From the NCBI GenBank assembly GCA_001898035.1, contig MKRX01000026.1, positions 132,056-196,055 on the forward strand: 64,000 bases of DNA. The letters run 5' to 3'. The stretch's first letter is position 1. Each line of letters opens with the position of its first letter. This DNA is from Armatimonadetes bacterium 55-13. GTDB taxonomy: Bacteria; Armatimonadota; Fimbriimonadia; Fimbriimonadales; Fimbriimonadaceae. Both the position numbers and the translations under genes were made by a program. The notes below the pieces were generated by a model that saw only the letters and a program-made list of their open reading frames with translations, was not told where the DNA came from and ran no database searches. Of the stretch, positions 50,179-59,168 are shown piece after piece.

Positions 50179-50207
50179 TTTACTCAAGTAAATCTACTCA
50201 GGTGAAT
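50179..50207 (+). promoter_or_regulatory. Tandem operator of the BlaI-like repressor
   Basis: TACTCARGTRAAT occurs at 50181-50193 and again at 50195-50207, a period of 14 bases. The first copy forms the near-palindrome TTTACTCAAGTAAA at 50179-50192. The TACT/AGTA-like half sites resemble the BlaI/MecI box in type. The second copy overlaps the ribosome binding site (CAGGTGA) and ends two bases before ATG 50210, so bound repressor would block both promoter clearance and translation. Confidence 0.6.
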
Positions 50208-50209
50208 TT

Positions 50210-50590
50210 ATGCCCATCAGTCTCGGTTCGGTTCAACTCAAGATCATGCGGGTCCTCTGGTCGGAGGGAAAGGCCAGCGCCCGCCAGATCACAGAAACCC
50301 TCAGCGAAGAAAAGCCCATCGCCCACAGCACGGTTCAAACCTTGCTTCGGCAGTTGGAAGGCAAACGCGCGGTAACCCACGAACGAGAAGATCGAACCTT
50401 TGTGTTCCGTCCGCTCATCAAAGAATCGGAGGTCACCAAATCCGTCGCTCAGGATCTTCTCTCTCGCGTCTTTCAAGGCTCCATCAGTGGCCTCGTCGCC
50501 CACTTGTTAGAGAGCGAAGAAGTAACCCCCGAAGAGATGGAACGCCTGCAGAAGCTCGTCCGTGAAAAGTCTCAGGAGGTCGAAAAGTGA
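50210..50590 (+). CDS. BlaI/MecI-family repressor
   Basis: A 126-residue winged-helix repressor. The DNA-binding part is LGSVQLKIMRVLWSEGKASARQITETLSEEKPIAHSTVQTLLRQLEGKRAV, a standard BlaI signature, followed by the wing (THEREDRTFVFRPLI) and a dimerising C-terminus (KSVAQDLLSRVFQGSISGLVAHLLE). In the family the paired membrane sensor triggers cleavage at the hinge. The stop overlaps the sensor start as GTGA. It likely represses its own operon through the tandem operator upstream. Confidence 0.93.
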   Translation: MPISLGSVQLKIMRVLWSEGKASARQITETLSEEKPIAHSTVQTLLRQLEGKRAVTHEREDRTFVFRPLIKESEVTKSVAQDLLSRVFQGSISGLVAHLLESEEVTPEEMERLQKLVREKSQEVEK

Positions 50591-53500
50591 ACGCCTCGAT
50601 CCTGCTCGTCTTGCTCCTTCAAACCAGTGTCGTATTAGGGATCGCCCTTGTTATCGCCGCCATGGCGAAAAGGTCTCCCTCCCTCCGTCTCGCCGTGCTC
50701 CGCGTATCGCTCCTCGCCACGGTGGGCCTCGCTATCTGCCTCCCCTTGTCGAGCCACCGCACGAGCCCGCTCGTTCCCGTCGAATGGAATCCAGCGTCCA
50801 CAATTCGAATTCCCGCTGCCTCCAAGACAGCAACAACAACTCCCAAATCGACTCCAGAGACGAGCGTTACCTCTCAAAACCCAACCCCGGCAACCCTGCC
50901 AACCGAGATCGCGGTGAATGAATCTCATCCTCTCGACATCGTCCAAATCGTCGCAGTGGCCTGGATTTTGGGTTCTACCGCACTCGCTATCCACCTCGTT
51001 ATCGGCCTGGTATCCCTGGCCGCAATCCGCCGAAATGCCCGCCCGGCGAAGTTCGAATCGATTCTCGCCCGACTCGCAAACACCGCGCGGGCCCAAGGCA
51101 TTTTGCCTCCAGAATTGTTGGAAAGCGACCGTGTTGGAGCACCCTTCGTCGCCGGAATCGTCCGTCCCGCGATCTACCTACCCACCGGCTGGCTCGAATG
51201 CCAGGATGCGGAAACCCTCGACGCAATCCTCTTTCACGAGGTATCCCACATCGCCAACCGCGATCTCCGGTGGAGCCTCTTCCATCGGGTGCTCACCATC
51301 GCATTCTGGTTCCAACCTCTGCTTTGGCTCGTCAAGCGCCCCTTAATCGCAGCGGGCGAAGAGCTTTGTGACCTCCGCGTCGTCGACTCGGGAATCCCCT
51401 CCGAGCGTTACGCCGGATGCCTCCTTTCCCTTCGGGAGACGCGCGGCGGGCAACCCGCGCCCTCTCTGGGAATTGGAGCCGTATCTTCCAAGTCATTGCT
51501 CGCCAAGCGCGTCGAGGCCCTTCTGGATGACCGAAACGTCCGTACCGCCAAACTCTCTCGCCGTATCACCGCCCTCACACGGGTTGGCGCCATCGGCGTG
51601 GCAGCAGGCGCCAGCATCCTCTTCGCCCGACCCGCAGCACGTTATCAAGACCCGTATGCGAGTTGGATGACTACCGCCTATGACACGACCATTCAGGCTC
51701 TCGACGAGCGTGGAAAAGCCCTTATCGACGTCAACGAAGTGTGGATTGTCTGGGCTGAAGATGGCACGGCCATACAATCGGAAAATCTGCCGGTGAGTGA
51801 TGGCCGAATAACCATCAAGGCGAGCCGATATCAACGGGCCACCCGTGCCTTTGTCTTGCTGAGATCGGCGTCTCATGGCTACGAATTCGCACGGGTTTGG
51901 CCGAGTCCGCAGAGAGTCTCAACGCTAAAGTTCGGTACGCCCACGTCGGTCGGCGGTCGAATCCTCTTACCGAGTGGCAAGCCCGCAACTGGTATCCGTC
52001 TAGACGTGCGGCTGATCATTCGGGGAGAACCTTCCGAGCCGGAATTCATTCAGCTGCCATCAGAAAGATCTAACATTCTCAGTGTAGTAACCGATTCTGT
52101 AGGTCGATACGTCTTCAAGGGTCTTCCGGCGAATTCAACCATCATGATGAACGCTCCAGGTAATTTTGCCAATCTTGGTATGGATGAACGGCCCAAGACT
52201 TTGGCGCAAGGAACGGCTGAATTCAAGGACATCAAACTAGTTCTGGGTGCTTCCTTCGCCGGTCAAGTAACACAAAACGGAAAGCCTGTCGCCGGAGTGA
52301 CGGTAGCTGCCCAAGAGAATTTGCGCATGGGCACGGGAAGTCGTGGCGACTGGTCGCAAGCAACCACAGACAGCCAGGGTCGATACACCCTGACCGGGCT
52401 CGGGCCAAGTACCTACAATATCGCTCTCGATCTCCCGGCTCCCCTTCGGGACAAAGTCAATGCACCGGCAATCGTAGGCGTGGTTGGCAAACCCGGCAAA
52501 ATCCAATCTAACTTCAACTTTGAACTCAAGCCAGGAGGCTTGATAAGTGGAGTCGTTACGGACGTTGAAGGTCATCCTGTTCCAAACACCTTTGTGGGGA
52601 TCTACGGCCCGGCCCATCCCGATTCCAGCGCTTGGGTGCAAACCGTAGTGACGGACAAAGATGGTCGATATCGAGTTCGGGTACCCGCCGGTAAACAGCG
52701 AGTTTACTGGATGGGTGGCCAGGGGCAGGATGTGCGAAGCGTCGATGTCCGAGACGACGATTCGGCAATCGTCGATCTCCAAATCTCAGCAAACTCAACC
52801 ATCCCAAGCGCGATGCCTCAGAAGACCTCTGAGATCACAAGAGAAACGTTGGCCGCACCGCAGGAAAAAGAATTCACCGGCGAAAACTCTTCGTTTGGAC
52901 CGGGTAAGCCGACGTACGGCCCTTTCAAGCTCAAGAACGGCGCCACTGTTAAACTCGCTTACGTACAGTGGGATGCTTACGGCCCTCACAATCTTTGGCA
53001 GCCGGATGGGAGTCCTGCTAAGGGAGGCGATGTTGCCAGAAGTATTGACATGGGAGGCTTTGCCCAGCCCGGCGAGGACCGAAGGCTCCACATGAGAGTC
53101 GACGTGGATGGCTTGAAACGGGGCGATTATTACTGTCTCGTCGAAACAAGCTATCCATCTAAGTACAGCGTTTGGCAGACTTACGGCGAGTCCAATTCGG
53201 ATCGATCCATGGACCTGGTGGGTATTTCTGCGCCCGAGACCCTCAAGACCACCGATCTCAAGTTCGGTGTCGCCGGGGGCCCGTTCAAGCCCTGGGCAAC
53301 CTTGATCCCTGGGAAATCGAATATCCCCATGAAGATCTCGGGGCCAAAAGAAAGAGCCGCAGTCATTGGCGGCCCCGCCGCCTCCGTCGGCATCACCATC
53401 GAGGTCCCTGCCTCGCTTGACAAGGTTGAGATGCAAATGGAAGCCTTCGACAAAGCCGGAAACAAGCTGGAGTGCATGATCATCAGCCCGGAGAGCGAGA

Positions 53501-53643
53501 TCGATCCCAACACCGGTAAACACATCCGGTGGTTTGACTTTTCCGGCGGCGCGCCAGATGATGTAGCCGTCGTCAAGGTCGGTATTCGAGAGTTCGAGTG
53601 GGTCACCTTCAAAGGCATCCACCTCTATCCAAACCGGAAATAA
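50587..53643 (+). CDS. BlaR1-like M56 membrane peptidase fused to a long beta-rich C-terminus
   Basis: A 1018-residue protein starting at GTG 50587. Membrane helices lie near 4-26, 34-55, 112-138 and 243-258, with the M56 zinc motif HEVSH (217-221) and the downstream Glu in AAGEELCDLRVVD. A last helix near 328-350 leads out of the cytoplasm. The remaining about 660 residues hold at least three carboxypeptidase-regulatory-like beta domains (GGRILLPSGKPATGIRLDV; AGQVTQNGKPVAGVTVAAQ; SGVVTDVEGHPVPNTFVGI) and a C-terminal beta region. Ordinary BlaR1 carries a penicillin-binding domain instead, so the signal sensed here must differ. No beta-lactamase gene is present. Confidence 0.88.
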   Translation: MNASILLVLLLQTSVVLGIALVIAAMAKRSPSLRLAVLRVSLLATVGLAICLPLSSHRTSPLVPVEWNPASTIRIPAASKTATTTPKSTPETSVTSQNPTPATLPTEIAVNESHPLDIVQIVAVAWILGSTALAIHLVIGLVSLAAIRRNARPAKFESILARLANTARAQGILPPELLESDRVGAPFVAGIVRPAIYLPTGWLECQDAETLDAILFHEVSHIANRDLRWSLFHRVLTIAFWFQPLLWLVKRPLIAAGEELCDLRVVDSGIPSERYAGCLLSLRETRGGQPAPSLGIGAVSSKSLLAKRVEALLDDRNVRTAKLSRRITALTRVGAIGVAAGASILFARPAARYQDPYASWMTTAYDTTIQALDERGKALIDVNEVWIVWAEDGTAIQSENLPVSDGRITIKASRYQRATRAFVLLRSASHGYEFARVWPSPQRVSTLKFGTPTSVGGRILLPSGKPATGIRLDVRLIIRGEPSEPEFIQLPSERSNILSVVTDSVGRYVFKGLPANSTIMMNAPGNFANLGMDERPKTLAQGTAEFKDIKLVLGASFAGQVTQNGKPVAGVTVAAQENLRMGTGSRGDWSQATTDSQGRYTLTGLGPSTYNIALDLPAPLRDKVNAPAIVGVVGKPGKIQSNFNFELKPGGLISGVVTDVEGHPVPNTFVGIYGPAHPDSSAWVQTVVTDKDGRYRVRVPAGKQRVYWMGGQGQDVRSVDVRDDDSAIVDLQISANSTIPSAMPQKTSEITRETLAAPQEKEFTGENSSFGPGKPTYGPFKLKNGATVKLAYVQWDAYGPHNLWQPDGSPAKGGDVARSIDMGGFAQPGEDRRLHMRVDVDGLKRGDYYCLVETSYPSKYSVWQTYGESNSDRSMDLVGISAPETLKTTDLKFGVAGGPFKPWATLIPGKSNIPMKISGPKERAAVIGGPAASVGITIEVPASLDKVEMQMEAFDKAGNKLECMIISPESEIDPNTGKHIRWFDFSGGAPDDVAVVKVGIREFEWVTFKGIHLYPNRK

Positions 53644-53652
53644 GGGTCAAAA

Positions 53653-53683
53653 GGGGCGGGATCACTCCCGCCCCTTCCCTTTG
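53653..53683 (+). terminator. Terminator of the BlaI/BlaR1-like operon
   Basis: GGGGCGGG and CCCGCCCC form a perfect eight-pair stem with a six-base loop, followed by TTCCCTTTG, nine bases after the stop. Confidence 0.75.
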
Positions 53684-53703
53684 TCAGTCACGACCTCGGC
53701 AGG

Positions 53704-53907
53704 CTACTTGCCAAAGCCGCTACCCATGGCCTTCTGAAGCTCTTCCGGGTGCTCCTTCAGATACTTTGACCGCTCCTCTGGCGTCATGCCCTGCAACTTC
53801 CCGGTGAGTTCTTTTCCAGCGGGGTTGACGATCGTATTTTGCTTGGGAGGCTCCGGAGGACTTCCACATCCAGCTAGCGTCGCGACCAAGCCCACCAGAA
53901 CAAACAA
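53704..53907 (-). CDS. Small lipoprotein following the prepilin gene
   Basis: A short lipoprotein. The signal LFVLVGLVATLAGC ends in a good lipobox; the mature part is Pro-rich then charged (MTPEERSKYLKEHPEELQKAMG). The start is uncertain. TTG 53907 comes one base after the prepilin TAA and gives a compact signal, while ATG 53958 gives 84 residues with a longer N-terminus and overlaps the prepilin gene by 50 bases. The mature end resembles helical bits in other Armatimonadota-like small lipoproteins, but there is no named family. Confidence 0.6.
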   Translation of the reverse strand: MFVLVGLVATLAGCGSPPEPPKQNTIVNPAGKELTGKLQGMTPEERSKYLKEHPEELQKAMGSGFGK

Positions 53908-53908
53908 C

Positions 53909-54745
53909 TTAGTTCGGTTTATCGATTCGATAGTAGTAGTCCTGCCATTCATTGCCATAGGGATACTGAGGGTTCATTACGTCCCCTACGTTATATCGTT
54001 CCGCCGTTGCCTTCGCGCCTTCATCGCCGAAATAGAGATCGAGAGTTGGGCGCATGGTGATTTGTTTGGATTTTGCGTGACCATCCACCCACCCCACGTT
54101 CACCATTTTGGAATGAACTCCCCAAGTTTGGGGCACGGGATTGGAGGGACCATCAATCCACGTCTGGTGCGAGAGGGTTCCATCGCTGTTCGCGCTCACC
54201 GAATCTGCGATCAACAGCGTCTCCGCCGGACGGTCCACTTCAGTCAGGCTGATCGTCGGAATGATGGGCACCCCGAGCGGCGTGATTTCGAAGGCCATCA
54301 CCGACGTATTCACGCCAAATCCGTTCGGAAACGCCGTGTCCAACTGTCCGGCTAAGAGACCATCCGACTCTGGACAACCGTAGATCGCCTGATTCTTCAT
54401 GTACGGACCCAGCAGGCCCTCCTCAGAATTGAAGTACGCCGTTTCAAAGTCGGGCAATTCGTAATAGACGTAGGCATACCAAGAGCGCAGTTCGTAACGT
54501 GTGTCCGTCAGCAGCACATTGATGCTGAACGGAGGATGATCGTCGTAATCGGAGGCGTACATCAAAACCGCAATGGGCACCTGCTTGACGCTATTCAGAC
54601 ATTGAGTCTTCTTGGCCGCCCGCTTCGCCTGGGCGAATACAGGGAATAGGATCGCGGCCAAAATCGCGATAATCGCGATAACGACCAAGAGTTCGATGAG
54701 CGTAAACCCACGGAACCTCTGGAAAACGGATTGAGATCGAGACAT
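53909..54745 (-). CDS. Type II/IV prepilin-like protein, DUF1559 type
   Basis: A 278-residue pseudopilin. The prepilin peptidase site is RFRGFTLIELLVVIAIIAIL, with cleavage after Gly and methylation of Phe, followed by LFPVFAQAKRAAKKTQCLNSVKQ. The remaining domain is the DUF1559 (H-X9-DG) form with VGWVDGHAKS near the end, where the HxxDG-type motif is partly kept. Such paralogues occur in large numbers in Planctomycetota and Armatimonadota. ATG 54745 has GGAGAAG before it. It probably forms part of the surface pilus/secretion machinery encoded elsewhere. Confidence 0.93.
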   Translation of the reverse strand: MSRSQSVFQRFRGFTLIELLVVIAIIAILAAILFPVFAQAKRAAKKTQCLNSVKQVPIAVLMYASDYDDHPPFSINVLLTDTRYELRSWYAYVYYELPDFETAYFNSEEGLLGPYMKNQAIYGCPESDGLLAGQLDTAFPNGFGVNTSVMAFEITPLGVPIIPTISLTEVDRPAETLLIADSVSANSDGTLSHQTWIDGPSNPVPQTWGVHSKMVNVGWVDGHAKSKQITMRPTLDLYFGDEGAKATAERYNVGDVMNPQYPYGNEWQDYYYRIDKPN

Positions 54746-54824
54746 AGACTTCTCCACAAGGGTCACGGATTCAAAAAATGACGCTCTCAGCATCCCTAAA
54801 GGGCGTCAACAAAACGTATACAGC

Positions 54825-57713
54825 CTAACGAAACCGAGCTGCGAACCAAAAAGCCTCGTCCATGTTCATCCCCAGGCCCTCCGCCCAGGCTTGCTCGAAC
54901 GCCGTCTCCGAAAGCTGACTCTTCACCCTGTCGACCGTTGCGGAAAACTCGCGGTCGTCCATCACTCGATTAAGCCTCGTCACCCCTCGCGAGGCGGCCA
55001 GCAGAGTAGCCGCCTCCGCGCTCCGACCGATTTCCGCCAAAATCATGGCGTGCTCCATCAAGGCGAGAAGCGTCCAGAACGAGAACCCCACCTTGCGCCT
55101 GCGAACCATCGACTCATGACTCGTGGCCAACGCCGCTGTCTGATTCCCCTTGAGCCGATGGTAGCGAGCCACCAAAGACAAACACATCGAGAGTCCCAGT
55201 TCTTCGTTCTTAAGCTTAGAAGCCCTCACTCCATCGTTCGCAAACTGCATGCCATCGTCCAGTTCTCCGGCATCCAACCTTACACGGCCCTGATTGTAGT
55301 GAACCTGCCAGGGAATCTCGCTCCCATGGAGTTTCCTCGCCGCCAACAGTGCGCCATCGAACTCCTTCCGTGCTTCCTCCCCTCTCCCCATGACCCATAA
55401 CTCGGTTCCGATAGCGTTGTAAGCGTGCTCCATCATACGCAAGTCGCCGACCTTCTCGGCATAGGCCAGGAACTCGCGCGTCAAGGCGATCCCTTCCTCT
55501 CGCCTTCCCAAATAGCCCGCCGCCACCCCCACGCCACGTTTGCAAATCGCAACCTGATCTTCCCTTCCGATACGCCGGGCAATTTCCAATGCACGCTCAG
55601 ATACCCGGTACGACTCTTCAAACTCCGAAGGATACAAATGTGCGTCCGCCAAGAGGCGCAGCAGCATGATCTGATCCAAGGGTTCAAATGAATCGAACCG
55701 GGGATCCACCGCCAACGCGCGCGTCACGTCGTGCCCCACCATGGTGAACCCATGCAAAGCCACCAAGAGCGCAACGCATTCTGAAGGCTGCCCCTCATCA
55801 AAATAGAACCGAAGCGCCGCCAGCAGGTTCTCCCGGTCGTGCTGCGCCGCCGCCTTCCCTTGCTCACGATAGTAAGCGGCATGCCTTGCCTTGAGGTCCC
55901 CAAGCTCCTCACCAGAGAGCAGTTCCGCCCCATATTCGCGAAAGGATTCGAGCAACCTGAATCGGGCCGGACTCCCTTCCGCCGCCTCATCGGCCCGCAG
56001 GAGCGACCGTTCCTGCAAATCCAAAGTCATCCTGAGCGTCGCGCCCACCCCGCAAACTCGATCGGCCGCCTCCAGCGTAACCCCGCCCCGAAACACGGAA
56101 AGCGCCATGAAGAATCGCTGCAACTCCGGTGAAAGCAGTTCGTAGCTGTAGTCGATCGCCGCCCGCAAACTTCGGTGCCGTTCACTCAGGTCTCGGCGGC
56201 GGCTCCGGAGCAGCTCCAGCCGATGCTCCAAGTTCTGCAGCATCTGTAACGGAGTAAACGCATGGGAGAGTCCCGCCGCAATCTCCAGGGCAAGAGGGAG
56301 CCCGTCCAACTGCGTACAGATCGCCGCCACCGCCCGCGAGTTGTGCGCGGTGAGCTGAAAGTCAGGAACCACCGCTTGCGCTCGGTCGACGAAGAGTTGA
56401 ACGCTTGCCGCTTCCGCCAAACCGGCCAGATCGCTCTCGTCCTTCGGGATCGGCAGCGTCCCCAAATCCATCTCGTGCTCGCCCTCCAGCTTCAGACTGT
56501 GTCGAGATGTCACCAGAATCGCTACGTTCGGCACATCGGTCAACAAGCTCTGAACCCTTGGTATCGCAGATTCCAAAATGTGCTCGAGGTTGTCCAAGAT
56601 CAGAAGATTCTTGGCCCCCGAGAGATTGGCGGAAATCGCTTCAAGCGGAGAATTCCCCGCTTCTGTCGGCAGCCGCATCCCTTCGCAAACCGCGGAAAGA
56701 AGCTGAGCGCCGTCCGCGTAGTCAGCCAAGGACACAAACCAAACATTCCAACCCTGTTGCTCAGCTAAGCGACGCCCAACCTCCACCGAAAGGCGCGTCT
56801 TGCCCGTCCCCGCCGGCCCCAAAAACGAAACTAGACGAACTCCTTCCAGCAAACTTCCCAGTGCTCGCTCTCGATCCTCTTCTCGCCCAAAGAAGCGCGT
56901 CAGCTGGACAGGCAAACGGATGATCTGACTTCGTTCACTACGCGCTGGCTCCAGCGGAACGACAGCGATCGTTTCTCCAACTGTGGCGGGAACCGAGCGC
57001 CGAGCCCGCTCCGCAAGCCGTCGCGTTTCCAGTCCCGGCTCGTCGTTCAGTTCCCGCTCAGCCGTCGCTCGCCAGTCCTCAAAGTGCTGAAGCGCGCTGG
57101 CCGACCGCTCCGAGGCGATGTAAAACCGCATGAGGGCCGCATGCAGGTCTTCCTGAAGATTGTCTTTGGCTAAGGCGAGCCTGACATAGTGAATGCCTTC
57201 GTCCACCCTCCCCTCCGCCTCGCACACCTTGACTAGTTGCTTGAGAGCCGAAACATAGAGGTCCTCAAGGTGCAATCGTTCCCGCAGCACCCAGTCCTCG
57301 TAATGTCCAGGCAAAAGATCGCCCCGATAGACCTCCACGGCGCGCCGCAAATCGTCTGTCCGCTCCGACCGAACGGCCGCCTTGAACTCAGCAACGTCGG
57401 TATTCACAAACTCCAAATTCAGCGAGACCCGCCCTTGCTTGGCGGTCAGAACCGCCCCCGCCGGAACTCCCGGTGGCTCCAAGGGCCGGCGCAAAGAGGA
57501 AAGGGTCTGTCGCAGGTTTCGGCGTCCCAATTCCGGTTCGCACTCCGGCCACAGCATCTCGGCGAGTTCCTCCCGTGAGTGGCTGCGTTCGGAGAAGTAA
57601 GCGAGGTATGCCAAAAGCAGCCCTACCCGCCGCGTTCGGAACCGAGACACCGCCGCATCTTCTCCCACCGCCTGCAGAGTGCCCAGCATCTCCACCCGCC
57701 AGATCGACCTCAT
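54825..57713 (-). CDS. SARP/AfsR-like regulator: BTAD, NB-ARC ATPase, TPR
   Basis: A 962-residue STAND regulator. An OmpR-type winged helix lies at about 5-95 (SHSREELAEMLWPECEPELGRRNLRQTLSSLRR). A bacterial transcriptional activation domain follows at 100-245 (DVAEFKAAV to LETRRLAERARRS), then an NB-ARC-type NTPase with Walker A GPAGTGKT at 299-306 and Walker B LLILDNLEH. DGLPLALEIAAGL is the GxP sensor. The C-terminal about 400 residues are TPR-like. The protein should activate transcription when the sensor part binds a signal. ATG 57713 is chosen over the TTG two codons upstream. No secondary-metabolite cluster is near. Confidence 0.92.
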   Translation of the reverse strand: MRSIWRVEMLGTLQAVGEDAAVSRFRTRRVGLLLAYLAYFSERSHSREELAEMLWPECEPELGRRNLRQTLSSLRRPLEPPGVPAGAVLTAKQGRVSLNLEFVNTDVAEFKAAVRSERTDDLRRAVEVYRGDLLPGHYEDWVLRERLHLEDLYVSALKQLVKVCEAEGRVDEGIHYVRLALAKDNLQEDLHAALMRFYIASERSASALQHFEDWRATAERELNDEPGLETRRLAERARRSVPATVGETIAVVPLEPARSERSQIIRLPVQLTRFFGREEDRERALGSLLEGVRLVSFLGPAGTGKTRLSVEVGRRLAEQQGWNVWFVSLADYADGAQLLSAVCEGMRLPTEAGNSPLEAISANLSGAKNLLILDNLEHILESAIPRVQSLLTDVPNVAILVTSRHSLKLEGEHEMDLGTLPIPKDESDLAGLAEAASVQLFVDRAQAVVPDFQLTAHNSRAVAAICTQLDGLPLALEIAAGLSHAFTPLQMLQNLEHRLELLRSRRRDLSERHRSLRAAIDYSYELLSPELQRFFMALSVFRGGVTLEAADRVCGVGATLRMTLDLQERSLLRADEAAEGSPARFRLLESFREYGAELLSGEELGDLKARHAAYYREQGKAAAQHDRENLLAALRFYFDEGQPSECVALLVALHGFTMVGHDVTRALAVDPRFDSFEPLDQIMLLRLLADAHLYPSEFEESYRVSERALEIARRIGREDQVAICKRGVGVAAGYLGRREEGIALTREFLAYAEKVGDLRMMEHAYNAIGTELWVMGRGEEARKEFDGALLAARKLHGSEIPWQVHYNQGRVRLDAGELDDGMQFANDGVRASKLKNEELGLSMCLSLVARYHRLKGNQTAALATSHESMVRRRKVGFSFWTLLALMEHAMILAEIGRSAEAATLLAASRGVTRLNRVMDDREFSATVDRVKSQLSETAFEQAWAEGLGMNMDEAFWFAARFR

Positions 57714-57856
57714 TCCCAAATTCTACGGAAATCTCTGCGCCCCAAACCTGAATGTCTCAGAAATCGCCGTGGCCATTCTGTCGATCCGAAACCATCCGAG
57801 GCATGAGGCGTCGGATCCTTTGAACCCATTCGACGATTTTCGTCACTCAAGGATTA

Positions 57857-58357
57857 ATGATGTTGAAAGGAAAGACCCTTGCGATCGGACTGAGCCTGGT
57901 GACCACCGGGGCCATCTGCGCCGCGTTCCGCCCTGCCGCCCAGGTCAACGAACCGATCATCCAAATTTCCACCCTGCGTCCAACAGAAACCTTGGACGTG
58001 TTCTATAAATCTCTTGGCTGCTTCAACCAGAGCGGCTACGCCCTGAAGTTCACCAACAAGAGTGGTCTCATGGTCGAAATTTCGGAACAGGACAAACAAA
58101 GCCAGAAGCCAGTCTTTCATCGTCTGGGTGTGCTGAAACTAAGCGCCGCCGATGCGAAGGGACTGGACTCCCTCCTGAAGTTCTACCGATCCAACCCGAA
58201 AGGGGGCTGCACGACGATCGACCAGACCGAACTCGCCCTCAAGACTTCCAACCGCGTCATCCGGAAAGAAAGCTACGTAGACGCCTCCTGCTCCGCCAGC
58301 GAAAAGCCCGGCGTGATCACGTTCGGCGAACTTGTGGGCCGCTTGAATTCACATTGA
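57857..58357 (+). CDS. Exported protein, family unknown
   Basis: A 166-residue protein with a signal helix (KTLAIGLSLVTTGAICAAF). The mature part has four Cys (SLGCFNQSG, KGGCTTIDQ, DASCSASE) that may form disulfides, and strands such as YALKFTNKSGLMVEISE and PGVITFGELVGRL. It resembles small envelope proteins without an established family. AAGGA lies six bases before ATG 57857, and 143 bases separate it from the divergent SARP gene. Confidence 0.65.
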   Translation: MMLKGKTLAIGLSLVTTGAICAAFRPAAQVNEPIIQISTLRPTETLDVFYKSLGCFNQSGYALKFTNKSGLMVEISEQDKQSQKPVFHRLGVLKLSAADAKGLDSLLKFYRSNPKGGCTTIDQTELALKTSNRVIRKESYVDASCSASEKPGVITFGELVGRLNSH

Positions 58358-58656
58358 CAACCGAGAGCTACTTCAGAGATTCGAGCTATTGTTGAATCGC
58401 CATTGAGGGTGGGTCTGAGAAGGACACGTGATGGCTAAACCAGATGGAGAACTCCTGCAAAGACCCGATGCTAGTTGCTCAGTTCAAATTGGCCAGGGTG
58501 ATCGGGTCCCAGATAGGCCCATCCTTGGGCTACCTCATACCTTCGCATTGCCACTCACAACTCGCGTTCGGTTCAGACCTCAGGATGCGCGACTACGGTC
58601 TGAAATAGAGGATGAAGTCGATTAATCGAGTTCCATTTCCTGGAAAGAGGCATCAC
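58358..58656. other. Gene-free gap
   Basis: No convincing gene. A 65-codon frame from 58428 lacks any ribosome binding site and codes an improbable mix of residues. No repeat or strong hairpin was seen. It should hold the end of the exported-protein transcript and the end of the convergent small-protein transcript. Confidence 0.5.
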
Positions 58657-59052
58657 CTAGAAGGCGGACCCGTGAGTACCAATATCCGCCCGGATGAGTT
58701 TCTGATCTCGATCCAACCAAAAATCCACCAGCATCCCCGCCGATCCCCCGTAATAGTGCGCCTCGTAGGGATGCATTCCCCGGACTTCCCACTTCGCTCC
58801 CTCCGGTGGGTCCCCTGGGTGCCAAAACTCTTCCGAAGGCTCCCCCATCTCCAGCCCCTCACGCACGCAAAACTGGCGAATCTCCGCCAACCCCACCCCC
58901 GGCCGCAACTCCTTCAATCCCTGCCTCAATCGAGCCTCAACCCCCTCCAATCGATGCATACCAATAGGGTTAAACAAGACATGAACCCCACCCCCAACCA
59001 GCCCCACCACCAACATCAAAATCACGACTCGGACGCCTAGTTTCGTGCCCAC
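58657..59052 (-). CDS. Single-pass membrane-anchored small protein, family unknown
   Basis: A 131-residue protein starting at GTG 59052 with a basic N-terminus and one membrane helix (VVILMLVVGLVGGGVHVLF). The exterior part begins with a helix (LEGVEARLRQGLKELRPGVGLAEIRQFCVREGL) and ends in a beta portion (HYYGGSAGMLVDFWLDRDQKLIRADI). The helix LRPGVGLAEIRQFC recalls small anchored proteins that sense envelope state, but no domain is assigned. It lies 102 bases downstream of the VOC protein gene in the same direction. Confidence 0.55.
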   Translation of the reverse strand: MGTKLGVRVVILMLVVGLVGGGVHVLFNPIGMHRLEGVEARLRQGLKELRPGVGLAEIRQFCVREGLEMGEPSEEFWHPGDPPEGAKWEVRGMHPYEAHYYGGSAGMLVDFWLDRDQKLIRADIGTHGSAF

Positions 59053-59119
59053 AATTGGTTCGACGCAAGCACGCCTTCCCTCAACACCAAAGTCCTAGAA
59101 AACTCAGCCCAACGCCCAA

Positions 59120-59168
59120 GTCGCGAAGCGCCCTAATACCTCCGCGCAGCGGCCCTAAAACCTAACAC
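59120..59168 (-). repeat. Heptad units entering the end of the VOC-protein gene
   Basis: Read on the minus strand the last codons and stop of the VOC-protein gene (GGT GTT AGG TTT TAG) are two NNTTAGG units. They are followed by a small CCGC/GCGG hairpin and a third unit near 59130. The repeat thus supplies the stop codon and the last four residues. Same unit as the arrays next to sufC. Confidence 0.6.

Noticed and set aside
58428-58625. 65-residue frame in the gap before the small membrane-protein gene
   Set aside because: No ribosome binding site, no hydrophobic or domain-like pattern, isolated.
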